DNA from: Thiogranum sp963752745
GTDB taxonomy: Bacteria > Pseudomonadota > Gammaproteobacteria > DSM-19610
Assembly (NCBI GenBank): GCA_963752745.1
Contig: CAVWAK010000056.1
Coordinates: 1 to 64,000, forward strand
Length of the DNA stretch: 64,000 nucleotides
Reading direction: 5' to 3'
The translations under genes were made by a program, and so were the position numbers. The notes under the pieces are model-generated. The model was not told the DNA's origin. It saw only the letters and a program-made list of their open reading frames with translations, and did not search any database. Positions 40,686 through 49,479 of this stretch are shown here, one piece after another; within the stretch, counting starts at the first letter, position 1, and every line of letters starts with the position of its first letter.

Positions 40686-43333
40686 TTCAGTCGCATAAGT
40701 GGCGGCCGGGTCCGGGCGAACGCTTTGCACTGGGCGTTGTGCTGGTCGGCCTTGCGCTGCTGCTGGTACAGCAAGACTGGCTGTGGCGCTGGGATCGGGT
40801 GTTCTACGATGCCGAGCAGCGGTTATGGAATCGGCCTGCGGCTGAAGACATTGTCATTATTGCCATCGACGAAGCCACCCTGCGTGAATTCGGGCGCTGG
40901 CCATGGTCCCGACGGGTACATGCCCAGCTGCTACGCGTACTCAATGAAGAGCATCCCAAAGCGGTCGCCTTTGACATCATCTTTGCCGAACCCAATCTTC
41001 AGGATGCAGACGGCGATGCCGACTTCGCCAAGGCAATAAAGTCCAGTGGCCGGGTGGTCCTGCCGGTGCTCATGGAACAGCCGCGCGCAGGTAGCCAGCC
41101 GGTGGAGACCCTGCCGCTGCCAGCACTTGCCAATGCGGCGGCGGCTCTCGGTCACGCCCACGTCGAACTCGACCCTGATGGTATCGCCCGCGGGTTGTTC
41201 CTGTATGCCGGACTCGGCAGTCCGCGCTGGCCGCATATAAGCCTTGCCCTGCTGCAGGCTGCGGGCAATCCACCAGCACAGATTGATAACCTGGATATGG
41301 CAGAGCCATCTGATTCGGGTTCCCCGCTGGTCTGGTTTCGTCGCCAGCCTTTGTTGATCCCGTTTGCCGGACCACCAGGTCATTTCCAGCACATCTCTTA
41401 CAGCCAGGTTATTAAAAGGACCTATGCGCCTGGCACCTTTCGCGATAAATATGTCTTGATCGGCACCACTGCAGCCGGGCTCGGGGACGCCCTCCCCACA
41501 CCGTTATCCGGTTTCAGCCACTCCATGTCCGGTGTGGAAATCAATGCCAACGTAGTTGATGCGCTGCGGCGCGGGCTGACAATAACTCCACTGGACACGC
41601 CGTGGCGCATGGCTTTAAGCGGACTGCTGGCGGTACTGCCATTATTGCTCTTCCCGCGACGTGCGCCACGCACCAATCTTTTGATTACTGCCCTGCTTCT
41701 GTCGTTATGTATCGCCAGCAGCGCAGTACTGCTGGTACTGTTTCAGTACTGGTTCCCGCCCACCGCTGCACTGCTGGCCGTCGCGCTCAGTTATCCCCTG
41801 TGGAGCTGGCGCCGTCTCGAGCTGGCAATGCGCTATCTAAGCCAGGAACTTGATCAGCTCAATGATCAGCAGTCAAAACTGCCGACCGCACCACCGGCTT
41901 CCCTGACAGACGCGATCGAATTCACGCGCCAGCTGTTACCGATTGATGCCTGGTCTTTGCAGGATGCTCAGGGGGCCCGGTTGGCGGGTAGTGACCCGGC
42001 ACCAGCCTTTCCACCGAGGCCAACTGGCGCGCCGCCATTGCTACTCGAAGATAGCTACCTGTGGCTTCAACCTCACAGCAGTGAAAATACCTTGACCCTG
42101 CACTGGTCGAATGAGAACAGCCCTGACACTGCACAGAAACAGCTGTTGTCGCGCCTTTCAGAACTGCTGCACCCGGCGGAGGAAACTTATACGCAGCACC
42201 CGGAAAAGGATGTCCAGGCACGTATCAATCAGGTCCAGCAGGCTACGCTGCAACTCAGTGAGTTGCGCCGTTTCATTGATGACAGTCTTGCCAATATGGC
42301 GGATGGCGTCATTGTGGCAAACACCTTTGGACTGATCATTCTATCCAATGCCCGGGCCGCCTGGTATCTGCGCGGTGACGATTATGCGCACCTCAATGGA
42401 CTACCGGTTAACGGACTGCTGAACGATCTCAACCTGGAGCAAGGCGGCGACTGGATGGATCTGATGCGACGTAGCCTGCTGGAAGGCGCCCGGCTGCAAA
42501 CAAGCGTGCGGCATCGCAACGGCCGCGACTTGCTGGTTCAGATTGCTCCGCTGAATGCGGGAGATGCCGGCATTGCAGGCCTCATATTCAACTTCTCCGA
42601 TATCAGCCCGCTCAAGGCCAGTGAGCGAAAACGGACTGAGCTACTCAATTTCCTGTCGCATGACCTGCGTTCCCCGCTGGTTTCGACGAGTGCACTCATC
42701 GACCTGGCGCGCAATCACAAGCCCGATACCAAAATTGCCGACCTGCTGGATCGCATGGCTGCTTACACCGGCAATACGCTGGATCTGGCCGAGCAGTTTC
42801 TGCAACTGGCTCGCGCTGAGAGCAGTGAATCGTTCACTTTCCATGAAATCGACATGATGGGTGTGGCGATCAATGCACTTGAGCAGGTCTGGGGACAGGC
42901 ACAAAGCAAGCAGATCCACCTGCAACAGGACGGCAAACCTGACGAGGAAGCCTGGATGGTTGGCGACGGCGGCTTACTGGAACGCGCCATGGTCAACCTG
43001 CTGGACAACGCCATCAAGTACAGTGAAGCGGGTACCGTTGTGACACTGAGCGTAACAGTCGAGCAGAACGAGATTCACTGCTGCGTGTCCGATCAGGGAC
43101 GGGGTATCACTGCGGAGATGTTACCGCACTTGTTTGAACGCTTTCAGCGTGCCGATCAGCCAGAAGCAGACCGACAGCGGGGCGCCGGCCTGGGGCTCGC
43201 CTTCGTCGATGTGGTTGCACGCCAGCACGGCGGCCGGGTAACCGTCAGCAGCCATCCGGAACAAGGTTCGCGCTTCTGTCTGGTGCTGCCATCCGAGGCA
43301 GACAAGACCAGACCTGCCCCGGTAACAGAATAA
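40682..43333 (+). CDS. CHASE2-domain hybrid-type membrane histidine kinase
   Basis: The 883-residue kinase has an N-terminal helix, a periplasmic CHASE2 sensor (VFYDAEQRLWNRPAAEDIVI, IDEATLREFGRWPWSRRVHA, EPNLQDADGDADFAKAI), three C-terminal membrane helices at about 330-405, a PAS-like segment near 540-650, HisKA (LNFLSHDLRSPLVSTSALID) and HATPase_c (NLLDNAIKYSEAG, GAGLGLAFV). It should phosphorylate the response regulator two genes upstream. GTG 40682 is chosen for the 4-nt overlap; an ATG at 40640 is possible. No receiver domain follows. Confidence 0.88.
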   Translation: MIQSHKWRPGPGERFALGVVLVGLALLLVQQDWLWRWDRVFYDAEQRLWNRPAAEDIVIIAIDEATLREFGRWPWSRRVHAQLLRVLNEEHPKAVAFDIIFAEPNLQDADGDADFAKAIKSSGRVVLPVLMEQPRAGSQPVETLPLPALANAAAALGHAHVELDPDGIARGLFLYAGLGSPRWPHISLALLQAAGNPPAQIDNLDMAEPSDSGSPLVWFRRQPLLIPFAGPPGHFQHISYSQVIKRTYAPGTFRDKYVLIGTTAAGLGDALPTPLSGFSHSMSGVEINANVVDALRRGLTITPLDTPWRMALSGLLAVLPLLLFPRRAPRTNLLITALLLSLCIASSAVLLVLFQYWFPPTAALLAVALSYPLWSWRRLELAMRYLSQELDQLNDQQSKLPTAPPASLTDAIEFTRQLLPIDAWSLQDAQGARLAGSDPAPAFPPRPTGAPPLLLEDSYLWLQPHSSENTLTLHWSNENSPDTAQKQLLSRLSELLHPAEETYTQHPEKDVQARINQVQQATLQLSELRRFIDDSLANMADGVIVANTFGLIILSNARAAWYLRGDDYAHLNGLPVNGLLNDLNLEQGGDWMDLMRRSLLEGARLQTSVRHRNGRDLLVQIAPLNAGDAGIAGLIFNFSDISPLKASERKRTELLNFLSHDLRSPLVSTSALIDLARNHKPDTKIADLLDRMAAYTGNTLDLAEQFLQLARAESSESFTFHEIDMMGVAINALEQVWGQAQSKQIHLQQDGKPDEEAWMVGDGGLLERAMVNLLDNAIKYSEAGTVVTLSVTVEQNEIHCCVSDQGRGITAEMLPHLFERFQRADQPEADRQRGAGLGLAFVDVVARQHGGRVTVSSHPEQGSRFCLVLPSEADKTRPAPVTE

Positions 43334-43354
43334 AAATAATTCCCTGCCTGGAAC

Positions 43355-43990
43355 CTATACGCCTTGAGTACCTTCGATGGTGATTTCAACACGGCGGTTT
43401 TTGGCACGACCGTCGCGAGTTGTATTGCTCGTGACTGGCTGACTTTCACCCATACCGACCGTCGATATCACTGTCGGCGACACACCCTGTTCGACTAAAT
43501 AGTCCTTTACAGCGTTCGCGCGACGTTGCGACAGACCCTGATTGTAGGCTTCGGCACCGCTGCTGTCTGTGTGGCCAACCACGTTGACACTCTGAACATC
43601 CTGCATCGCCTTGATACTGGCAGCCAGTTCCGAAAGTTCCTGTTTGCCGGCATCTTTAAGGCTATCGCTATTTACATCGAACAAGGCGCCTGCCGATAAA
43701 GACACTGCTTGCCTGACCGCGACGGGTGCAGGCGGCTTTTCAATCACCGGGGCGACTTGTGGTTCTATCGCTGCCTGTTCGGGTACGGCACCACAGTCCT
43801 CCAGATCATGATCCTTGCTCCACGCCCCGGTTTTTGCGCAGTCTCCATAACCATCGCTGATCAAATGTCCGCTCGAGTCCACTATATAGGAATCATTCCC
43901 CTCACCAAGCCCATGAGCCGTGGTATTTTTATTCACCATGAAACTGACTAAAGATATTGCCAGGATGAGAGCCAGATGACTGTTCGACAT
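43355..43990 (-). CDS. OmpA-family peptidoglycan-binding protein
   Basis: The 211-residue exported protein has a signal peptide. A ~70-residue Pro/Val linker region carries two Cys (GDCAKTGAWSKDHDLEDCGA). A C-terminal OmpA domain follows with VNVVGHTDSSGAEAYNQGLS and QRRANAVKDYLVEQGV, which binds diaminopimelate of peptidoglycan. No N-terminal beta-barrel is present, so it is a soluble periplasmic or anchored form. Confidence 0.88.
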   Translation of the reverse strand: MSNSHLALILAISLVSFMVNKNTTAHGLGEGNDSYIVDSSGHLISDGYGDCAKTGAWSKDHDLEDCGAVPEQAAIEPQVAPVIEKPPAPVAVRQAVSLSAGALFDVNSDSLKDAGKQELSELAASIKAMQDVQSVNVVGHTDSSGAEAYNQGLSQRRANAVKDYLVEQGVSPTVISTVGMGESQPVTSNTTRDGRAKNRRVEITIEGTQGV

Positions 43991-44117
43991 ACTTGAATTC
44001 TCCGTTCAGGCACGAGCGCCTGCGTTTGTTACTGTTAGCCTGTAAATATACGTGAGCCTGTTTGAAGAAATAGACTGGCAACACCGGTTGTTACATATGT
44101 TTACATTTCCCCCGATG

Positions 44118-44147
44118 CAAAAAAGATGGCGGGTACGGGACCCGCCA
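44118..44147 (-). terminator. Intrinsic terminator after the cytochrome c lipoprotein gene
   Basis: GGCGGGT, loop, ACCCGCC, followed on the minus strand by ATCTTTTTT. It ends the 44.2-45.0 kb cytochrome transcript before the OmpA gene. Confidence 0.8.
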
Positions 44148-44172
44148 TAAGGCTCAGTGCCGGAGGACACAC

Positions 44173-44967
44173 TTACTTGCTTGCGGTGGACACCATGTAG
44201 GCGACCGCTGCTTTCACTTCGTCGTCATTGAGCGTAGTAAACCCGCCCTTGGCAGGCATAAAACCGTTACTACCCTTGAAGCCATTGATAGCGTGGTCAT
44301 TAAGCGTATCCATGCCCTTGGCAATACGCGGCTCCCAAACAGCTATATCACTGATTTTTGGCGCACCGGCCACACCTGCCGAATGGCAAGCCATACAGTT
44401 TTTTGAATAGACAGTCTTGCCGATTTCAACCAGTCCAGGATCCAGACCATCTTTGACGCCAACAGCCTCAAGACCGGCTGTTTCAACCGTCGAAGGCATT
44501 GCGTTTTGCACTTCTGCAGTATCAACAGATGCCTGATCAATAGTCTCCTGACCTGAATCCATGACCGCAACCAGATCTCTGCTCGCTGCATCCGTCTGCA
44601 CCTGTACTTCATTACCAACAAGTTGACCGGATTCTTCGACAACTTTACTTTCGCCGATAGCCTCTCCACTAACCGGGCCAGTCAGCGATTTAGAGGCGTC
44701 TACTACCGACTCCACTGCCTCGGAACTCGCCTGCTTTACTGAATCGACCGCTTCACCGACTTTTTCGGTGGCCTTATCCAGGCTTGCTGACGCGGCTTCT
44801 CCGGCTTCAGATACGCCCTGTTTAACCTTGCCAGCGAGATCACCACTCATATCGCTGGCTTTTTCAATCAGTGATGTATTTTCCCCACCGCTGTTCACAT
44901 CCTCTTTATCGCTACAGCCGTACAAGCCTGCTAACGCAATCACAAACAGTAATCTGTTAAATCTCAT
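44173..44967 (-). CDS. Lipoprotein cytochrome c5 with long helical spacer
   Basis: The 264-residue protein has a lipobox (VIALAGLYGC) and a ~130-residue Ala/Ser/Glu/Lys-rich amphipathic helical stretch (GKVKQGVSEAGEAASASLDK, VGEAVDSVKQASSEAVESV). A c5-type cytochrome domain ends it, with KNCMACHSAGVAGAPKISDI and the Met ligand in NGFMPAKGGFTTLNDDEV. The spacer could tether the heme domain to the outer membrane and let it reach partners. Relatives of the heme domain carry electrons to terminal oxidases or reductases. Confidence 0.85.
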   Translation of the reverse strand: MRFNRLLFVIALAGLYGCSDKEDVNSGGENTSLIEKASDMSGDLAGKVKQGVSEAGEAASASLDKATEKVGEAVDSVKQASSEAVESVVDASKSLTGPVSGEAIGESKVVEESGQLVGNEVQVQTDAASRDLVAVMDSGQETIDQASVDTAEVQNAMPSTVETAGLEAVGVKDGLDPGLVEIGKTVYSKNCMACHSAGVAGAPKISDIAVWEPRIAKGMDTLNDHAINGFKGSNGFMPAKGGFTTLNDDEVKAAVAYMVSTASK

Positions 44968-45009
44968 TGTTGTAACCTCTAGTGGCCCGAACTTGTTTTT
45001 CGGGCAGTT

Positions 45010-45417
45010 TCAGTAATACACGGCCGGATCAAGCTTGCCTGCCTGCTCAATCCAGCTTTCAATCGACTTGAGACCGGGCACTGTGCGTACCAGATCTTTT
45101 TCCTTGTTAAGGTCTCGCATTTTCTCCGCGAGGTTGTCAGCGTTCCGGTTGCGCAATTCTTTCACCGTATCGACACCCGCCGCTTCCAGAAGCTCGGCGT
45201 ATTGACCTGCAACACCCTTGACGCGGAACAAATCCGCCATATTGACCCACTTGAGAATCAGCTTTTCATTGATTCCGCTTTGCTCGGCCAGTTCATCCCG
45301 TCCCTTTGCAGTGCCACCCCTGGCCAGTAACTGGTCAGTATGGGAGACACCTGCCTGACCCAGCATTTCCGCGTACTTCGGCCCGATTCCTTCGATGTCC
45401 TGTATTCTTCTATTCAT
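45010..45417 (-). CDS. DUF4332 helix-hairpin-helix protein
   Basis: The 135-residue protein consists of tandem helix-hairpin-helix-like units (IEGIGPKYAEMLGQAGVSHT, VKGVAGQYAELLEAAGVDTV, VPGLKSIESWIEQAGKL), characteristic of DUF4332. HhH repeats usually bind DNA or partner proteins non-specifically. It ends 42 nt before the cytochrome c lipoprotein gene starts, on the same strand. The function is unknown. Confidence 0.8.
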   Translation of the reverse strand: MNRRIQDIEGIGPKYAEMLGQAGVSHTDQLLARGGTAKGRDELAEQSGINEKLILKWVNMADLFRVKGVAGQYAELLEAAGVDTVKELRNRNADNLAEKMRDLNKEKDLVRTVPGLKSIESWIEQAGKLDPAVYY

Positions 45418-45628
45418 GGTTACGCTCTCCGATCTGATTTAAAGATACGTGGATACTCTTCCGAATTTCCCAGCTTGTATTTTTCACCCGGGTCTAACCA
45501 TTGGCAATACAGGAATTGTTAACTTCTGTTACATTTTGGCTTCTTCCAGGACCCCGCTTTCGCGGCACGCTTTCTTCAGCTACGCTATAGAAAGAATACT
45601 TTGACATTCCGAACAGGGGTCTACCGAT

Positions 45629-46390
45629 ATGCTTTCAGGAAAAATAAAGCCGGTCACATTGACTGTCACTTTCATGCTTTTTGCAACGCCGGCACTGCAG
45701 GCTGGCTGGAACGACTGGCGCCAAAAGCTTGAAGACGCAATACCGGCAGGAACACAGACCGATAGCGTAACTGCAAACCTTTCCCAGACAGAGATCATCG
45801 CCGGTTTAAAAGAAGCCTTGAATGTCGGCGTTGAGCGCGCCACAACTCTACTTGGGCAGGATGGCGGATTCCTGAATGACGCGGAAGTAAAAATTCCGAT
45901 GCCTGAAACATTGCAACAGGTTGAGAGAGGTCTGCGAGCAGCGGGGCAGGACGCGCTCGCCGACGATTTTGTCACGTCTATGAACAGTGCAGCCGAAAAA
46001 GCGATCCCCGAGACCACGACCATCCTGGCAAACACCATTAAAAACATGTCACTGGAAGACGCCAAAGGCATACTCGATGGACCGGATGACGCAGCTACGC
46101 AGTATTTCCGCAAACAGAACGAAGCACAGCTGACCAGCGCCATCCTCCCCATTGTCGAGGACACCACTGCGCAGGCGGGCGTTACGTCGGCTTATAAAAA
46201 AATGACTGGCAGCCTTGGATTTCTTTCGCAATTCAGCGACCAGAGCAACCTTGACCTGGACCGTTACGTTGCCCGGAAAACTCTGGATGGCCTGTTCCTT
46301 AAACTGGCGCAAGAGGAAAAACTCATTCGACAGGATCCGGTAGCGCGGACCACCGAATTACTCAAAAAAGTATTTGCCGGTTCATCATAG
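45629..46390 (+). CDS. DUF4197 exported protein
   Basis: The 253-residue protein has a signal peptide (VTFMLFATPALQAGWNDW) and the DUF4197 body: IIAGLKEALNVGVERATTLL, DFVTSMNSAAEKAIPETTTI and VARKTLDGLFLKLAQEEKLI. It is predicted periplasmic and helical. Members occur widely in proteobacteria and bacteroidetes without known function. It is transcribed divergently from the DUF4332 gene over a 211-bp spacer. Confidence 0.85.
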   Translation: MLSGKIKPVTLTVTFMLFATPALQAGWNDWRQKLEDAIPAGTQTDSVTANLSQTEIIAGLKEALNVGVERATTLLGQDGGFLNDAEVKIPMPETLQQVERGLRAAGQDALADDFVTSMNSAAEKAIPETTTILANTIKNMSLEDAKGILDGPDDAATQYFRKQNEAQLTSAILPIVEDTTAQAGVTSAYKKMTGSLGFLSQFSDQSNLDLDRYVARKTLDGLFLKLAQEEKLIRQDPVARTTELLKKVFAGSS

Positions 46391-46443
46391 GCAATCACCG
46401 CTACAGGAACCCGGGCTACCTCGCAGCTTGTCGCGATACTGGA

Positions 46444-47604
46444 TCAGCTACTACCGGCTGCCTCAATTAGCCTCTGGTTTTCCTGGTAGGCCGTCAGGTA
46501 CAACTGCTCCATCTCGGCATATTTGCCTTCAAGCTCTGTGAACGCAACCAGCCGAGCCTCGAGCGTTTCCTTTACCGCCGCGGCATCTGCCTTGATCTCT
46601 GCCTCTTTCTCCAGTTCCTGCTTGAGCAAGGCCGAGATCTGTTCCTGCAGGAAGTCGTTCTCTTCTTCGAGATGGTCCATCGCAGCTTGCAGATCCTCAT
46701 ACTGCGACTTGAGTTCACCGGCATAGCTTTCCAGGCGCTCCTTGTCTTTGACGTCCAGCTTCAGATTCATCACCACGCCGTTAAGTTCATTAACATGCTT
46801 TTTATATTCGGTGATTACCCGCCTGATGTTTTCCACATCGCCTTCCAGACCGGCAGGCTGACTGCTGACTGGACCTTCACCAGACTCCGTCTGCTGGTTA
46901 CCCACCGGTCCAGCAGCGCGCAGGACATCGTCAAGCTCTTGCTCTATGTGAGTTAGCTGCTCCTCCAGCGTGTGGTTCTCATCGCGCAGTGTTGACAGCA
47001 TATCCCTGAGTTCCGGCGTCTGCTCCTGTTGCGGAATTACCTTGTCGACCTCGGTGCGAATCTTCTCTTCCAGGCCTTTGCTGTTGACCTGTTTCATCTT
47101 GATATCAAAAAACAGTTGCTTGAACTGCTCGAGATTGCTGATACGTGTCTCGTAGGCCTGGATACGCGTCTGTAGCGCTTCAATAAGGGAACTCTGGTCT
47201 TCCTGGTCGGAGACGGGTTTATCGGTTTCGACGGGGGCGGGAAAACAACCGGACAGCAGCTCTGTCATTCGGGGCCAGAATGCCTCGTCACTGCTTGCGG
47301 AGTCACTTGCCGCCTCCTGTTCCGCACGCAGAAAGGTCAGCCGCGCCTGAATCGCATGCACCAGACCGGGTTCTGCATCCGGCTTATCTTCCAGCTGGGC
47401 CAGTTTCGCTTCGGTCTTGAGGATCTCTTTACTGACCAGGTCGGCGTAGCTGTCGATATCCAGTGCCTGGCTACCCGCCTGATCGTCCGCCGCGGCCAGT
47501 TGGGCGTTGCGGCGCCGTTTGCTCCATTGAAGATAAACCACCCAGACGCCGACAATCAGCAGGGCTTCGAGAACAATGTAGTACCAGAAACTGCCAAACT
47601 CCAT
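46444..47604 (-). CDS. Membrane-anchored coiled-coil protein
   Basis: The 386-residue product has one N-terminal transmembrane helix (FWYYIVLEALLIVGVWVVYL) and then almost entirely coiled coil to the C-terminus (RTEVDKVIPQQEQTPELRDM, LEEQLTHIEQELDDVLRAAG, YEDLQAAMDHLEEENDFLQE). ATG 47604 is supported by GGAGG 8 nt upstream. It may be a structural or division-linked envelope factor; no family is recognised. Confidence 0.7.
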   Translation of the reverse strand: MEFGSFWYYIVLEALLIVGVWVVYLQWSKRRRNAQLAAADDQAGSQALDIDSYADLVSKEILKTEAKLAQLEDKPDAEPGLVHAIQARLTFLRAEQEAASDSASSDEAFWPRMTELLSGCFPAPVETDKPVSDQEDQSSLIEALQTRIQAYETRISNLEQFKQLFFDIKMKQVNSKGLEEKIRTEVDKVIPQQEQTPELRDMLSTLRDENHTLEEQLTHIEQELDDVLRAAGPVGNQQTESGEGPVSSQPAGLEGDVENIRRVITEYKKHVNELNGVVMNLKLDVKDKERLESYAGELKSQYEDLQAAMDHLEEENDFLQEQISALLKQELEKEAEIKADAAAVKETLEARLVAFTELEGKYAEMEQLYLTAYQENQRLIEAAGSS

Positions 47605-47828
47605 CCAACAACCTCCAATGTTTGTCTCCTGAAGATCGACTACTCCTTTGCTGGAGAAATCTGCAGGCGGGCATGATGTAAAATGATGCCACAAGTGATC
47701 TGGCACGGGAAACCCGTATCCAGCTCAGCGGAAGTGCGCGTTGCTGTTGCTCTTTACCTGTTGGATAATTACAGGTTAATGGTCTGTCGAAAGCCCGATT
47801 TCAGGCCCACAATAGATGCACCCCGTTT

Positions 47829-48278
47829 ATGAGAAAGCGCCCGTCCGCTAAACAATCCATACTGGCAGTCATCGCGATTGTCGCTATCGCCTTATTCCAG
47901 TACCTGGAACAGGATACCGGGCAAGGCACGCCATCGACACAGCAACCGGTCTCCGTTCAGCAGAAGAGCAACCCGGCCACCTGGTCGTCAGGCCAATGGC
48001 AGACCATTAGCGGCACCGTCAAGCGCACACTGGCGGATGATAACGAAGGCTCGCGGCACCAACGCTTTATCCTCGCCGTACCCGGCGGAAAAACCCTGCT
48101 GGTAGCCCACAATATCGACCTGGCCGATCGGGTGCCGCTGAAGACCGGCGACCAGCTGTCACTTCACGGCCGTTACGAAACCAATGACCGCGGCGGCGTC
48201 ATGCACTGGACACATCACGATCCCGACGGCCGGACACCCGGGGGCTGGATCGAATTCAAGGGCAAACGTTACCAATAA
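47829..48278 (+). CDS. DUF3465 exported protein
   Basis: The 149-residue protein has an N-terminal hydrophobic signal/anchor (SILAVIAIVAIALFQYLEQD) and the DUF3465 OB-fold-like domain (ISGTVKRTLADDNEGSRHQR, FILAVPGGKTLLVAHNIDLA, GGVMHWTHHDPDGRTPGGWI). The conserved His residues hint at metal or nucleic-acid contact. It is divergent from the coiled-coil gene. Confidence 0.85.
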   Translation: MRKRPSAKQSILAVIAIVAIALFQYLEQDTGQGTPSTQQPVSVQQKSNPATWSSGQWQTISGTVKRTLADDNEGSRHQRFILAVPGGKTLLVAHNIDLADRVPLKTGDQLSLHGRYETNDRGGVMHWTHHDPDGRTPGGWIEFKGKRYQ

Positions 48279-48322
48279 GACAGGCTGTCCCGGGAACAAT
48301 CGTTCAGAATGTTGAACCGGAT

Positions 48323-48718
48323 TTACGCCCGGCTTTCCTGTTGTGGCTGGACTTCCTGGTTTGTCATTTCCCGGGGTTCATTCTTGCCCCATCCCTGCAG
48401 CAGCAGTTGGTCAATTTCCATTTCTGCTTCCAGCCAGTCCTGCTCGGGATTGCCATACATGAACCCACGGCGTTCGGCACGCAAATAGGCGCATTCGGCG
48501 ATTAACCTGCGCCTGGAATCGACATCAACAGCTCCCCCATGCCCCTGGATCCTGATTCCTGCCCCTTCCGAAGCCTCAATCCGGGCCTTCAATTTCTCGG
48601 TTGCCTTTTCCATAGCGTTCTCGAGCTTGCGCTCGAAACCGGTTTCAAATTCGCGCAGACGCTTACGCAGTACTTCCAGCTCGCCTGACAAAACCTTCAT
48701 GGTCAGTTTCTCTGCCAT
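48323..48718 (-). CDS. Cytosolic coiled-coil hypothetical protein
   Basis: The 131-residue product has a charged coiled coil over residues 5-60 (SGELEVLRKRLREFETGFER) and a helical second half (RLIAECAYLRAERRGFMYGN, PEQDWLEAEMEIDQLLLQGW). The tail pattern resembles the DUF2934-type helical module (EAYYLAERRGF.GG.P..DWL.AE..I). ATG 48718 has GGAGG 8 nt upstream. The function is unknown. Confidence 0.65.
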   Translation of the reverse strand: MAEKLTMKVLSGELEVLRKRLREFETGFERKLENAMEKATEKLKARIEASEGAGIRIQGHGGAVDVDSRRRLIAECAYLRAERRGFMYGNPEQDWLEAEMEIDQLLLQGWGKNEPREMTNQEVQPQQESRA

Positions 48719-48999
48719 CTCTATATCCTCCATGTCTATGATTACCATCAACCTGCTCCATTTCTACAGAAACAGTAGCAGTTGTTACCCGTATCGCAAG
48801 ATACTCGCCTGACAGAATACGGGAATTGATCCCGGTCATTTTCCCCTGGACTGGTACGTAGTATCAACTAGTCTTACTGAGGATGGAATATGTTCCCAGG
48901 GGTGAGCAAATGCCCGATACTCACGGGATTCCCGGTGTTGGCGCACCGGGCCCCGAGTCGAAGAACCTTATTTAAAAGAGAACGCCTGATTATAACATT

Positions 49000-49467
49000 A
49001 TGAAGATCGAACGAAGTCTGCGGGAAGTCGAAGTAATGGCCCTGGAACTACAGCCTCCTCTGGTCATTGACGCGGCAACCACCGTGAGTGACGTGATCCG
49101 GAAAATGCAGAACGATGGTCTTGGTTACGTACTGGTTACGGCAAATAGTCGTCTGACCGGGATTTTCACGGAACGGGACGTATTCCTCTCTGTTCTCGGT
49201 AATGACGCAGTCCTGGCTCAACCGGTTTCCGAGTATATGACTCCGAACCCGGTCTGCGTTGGTGCAAAGGACCCGGTCCGGCAGGTGGTGCTGCTGATGC
49301 ACCAGGGCGGTTATCGCCAAATTCCGGTTGTAGACGACATCGGACAGATCACCGGCTGTGTGCGCCACAAGGATATTGCTGAATACCTGGTCAATCATTT
49401 CGCTGCACATGTGCTTAATCTGCCACCTGACCCCGAGCAGATTGCACGGACACCGGAAGGTGGTTAG
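49000..49467 (+). CDS. CBS-pair protein upstream of 2-oxoacid:ferredoxin oxidoreductase
   Basis: The 155-residue protein consists of two CBS motifs (TTVSDVIRKMQNDGLGYVLV, TGIFTERDVFLSVLGN; VRQVVLLMHQGGYRQIPVVD, GCVRHKDIAEYLV). CBS pairs bind adenosine nucleotides and regulate partner proteins. It ends 12 nt before the oxidoreductase alpha gene. A second CBS protein follows the beta gene, so energy-state control of this enzyme is likely. Confidence 0.85.
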   Translation: MKIERSLREVEVMALELQPPLVIDAATTVSDVIRKMQNDGLGYVLVTANSRLTGIFTERDVFLSVLGNDAVLAQPVSEYMTPNPVCVGAKDPVRQVVLLMHQGGYRQIPVVDDIGQITGCVRHKDIAEYLVNHFAAHVLNLPPDPEQIARTPEGG

Positions 49468-49479
49468 CGCCATGCGGAC

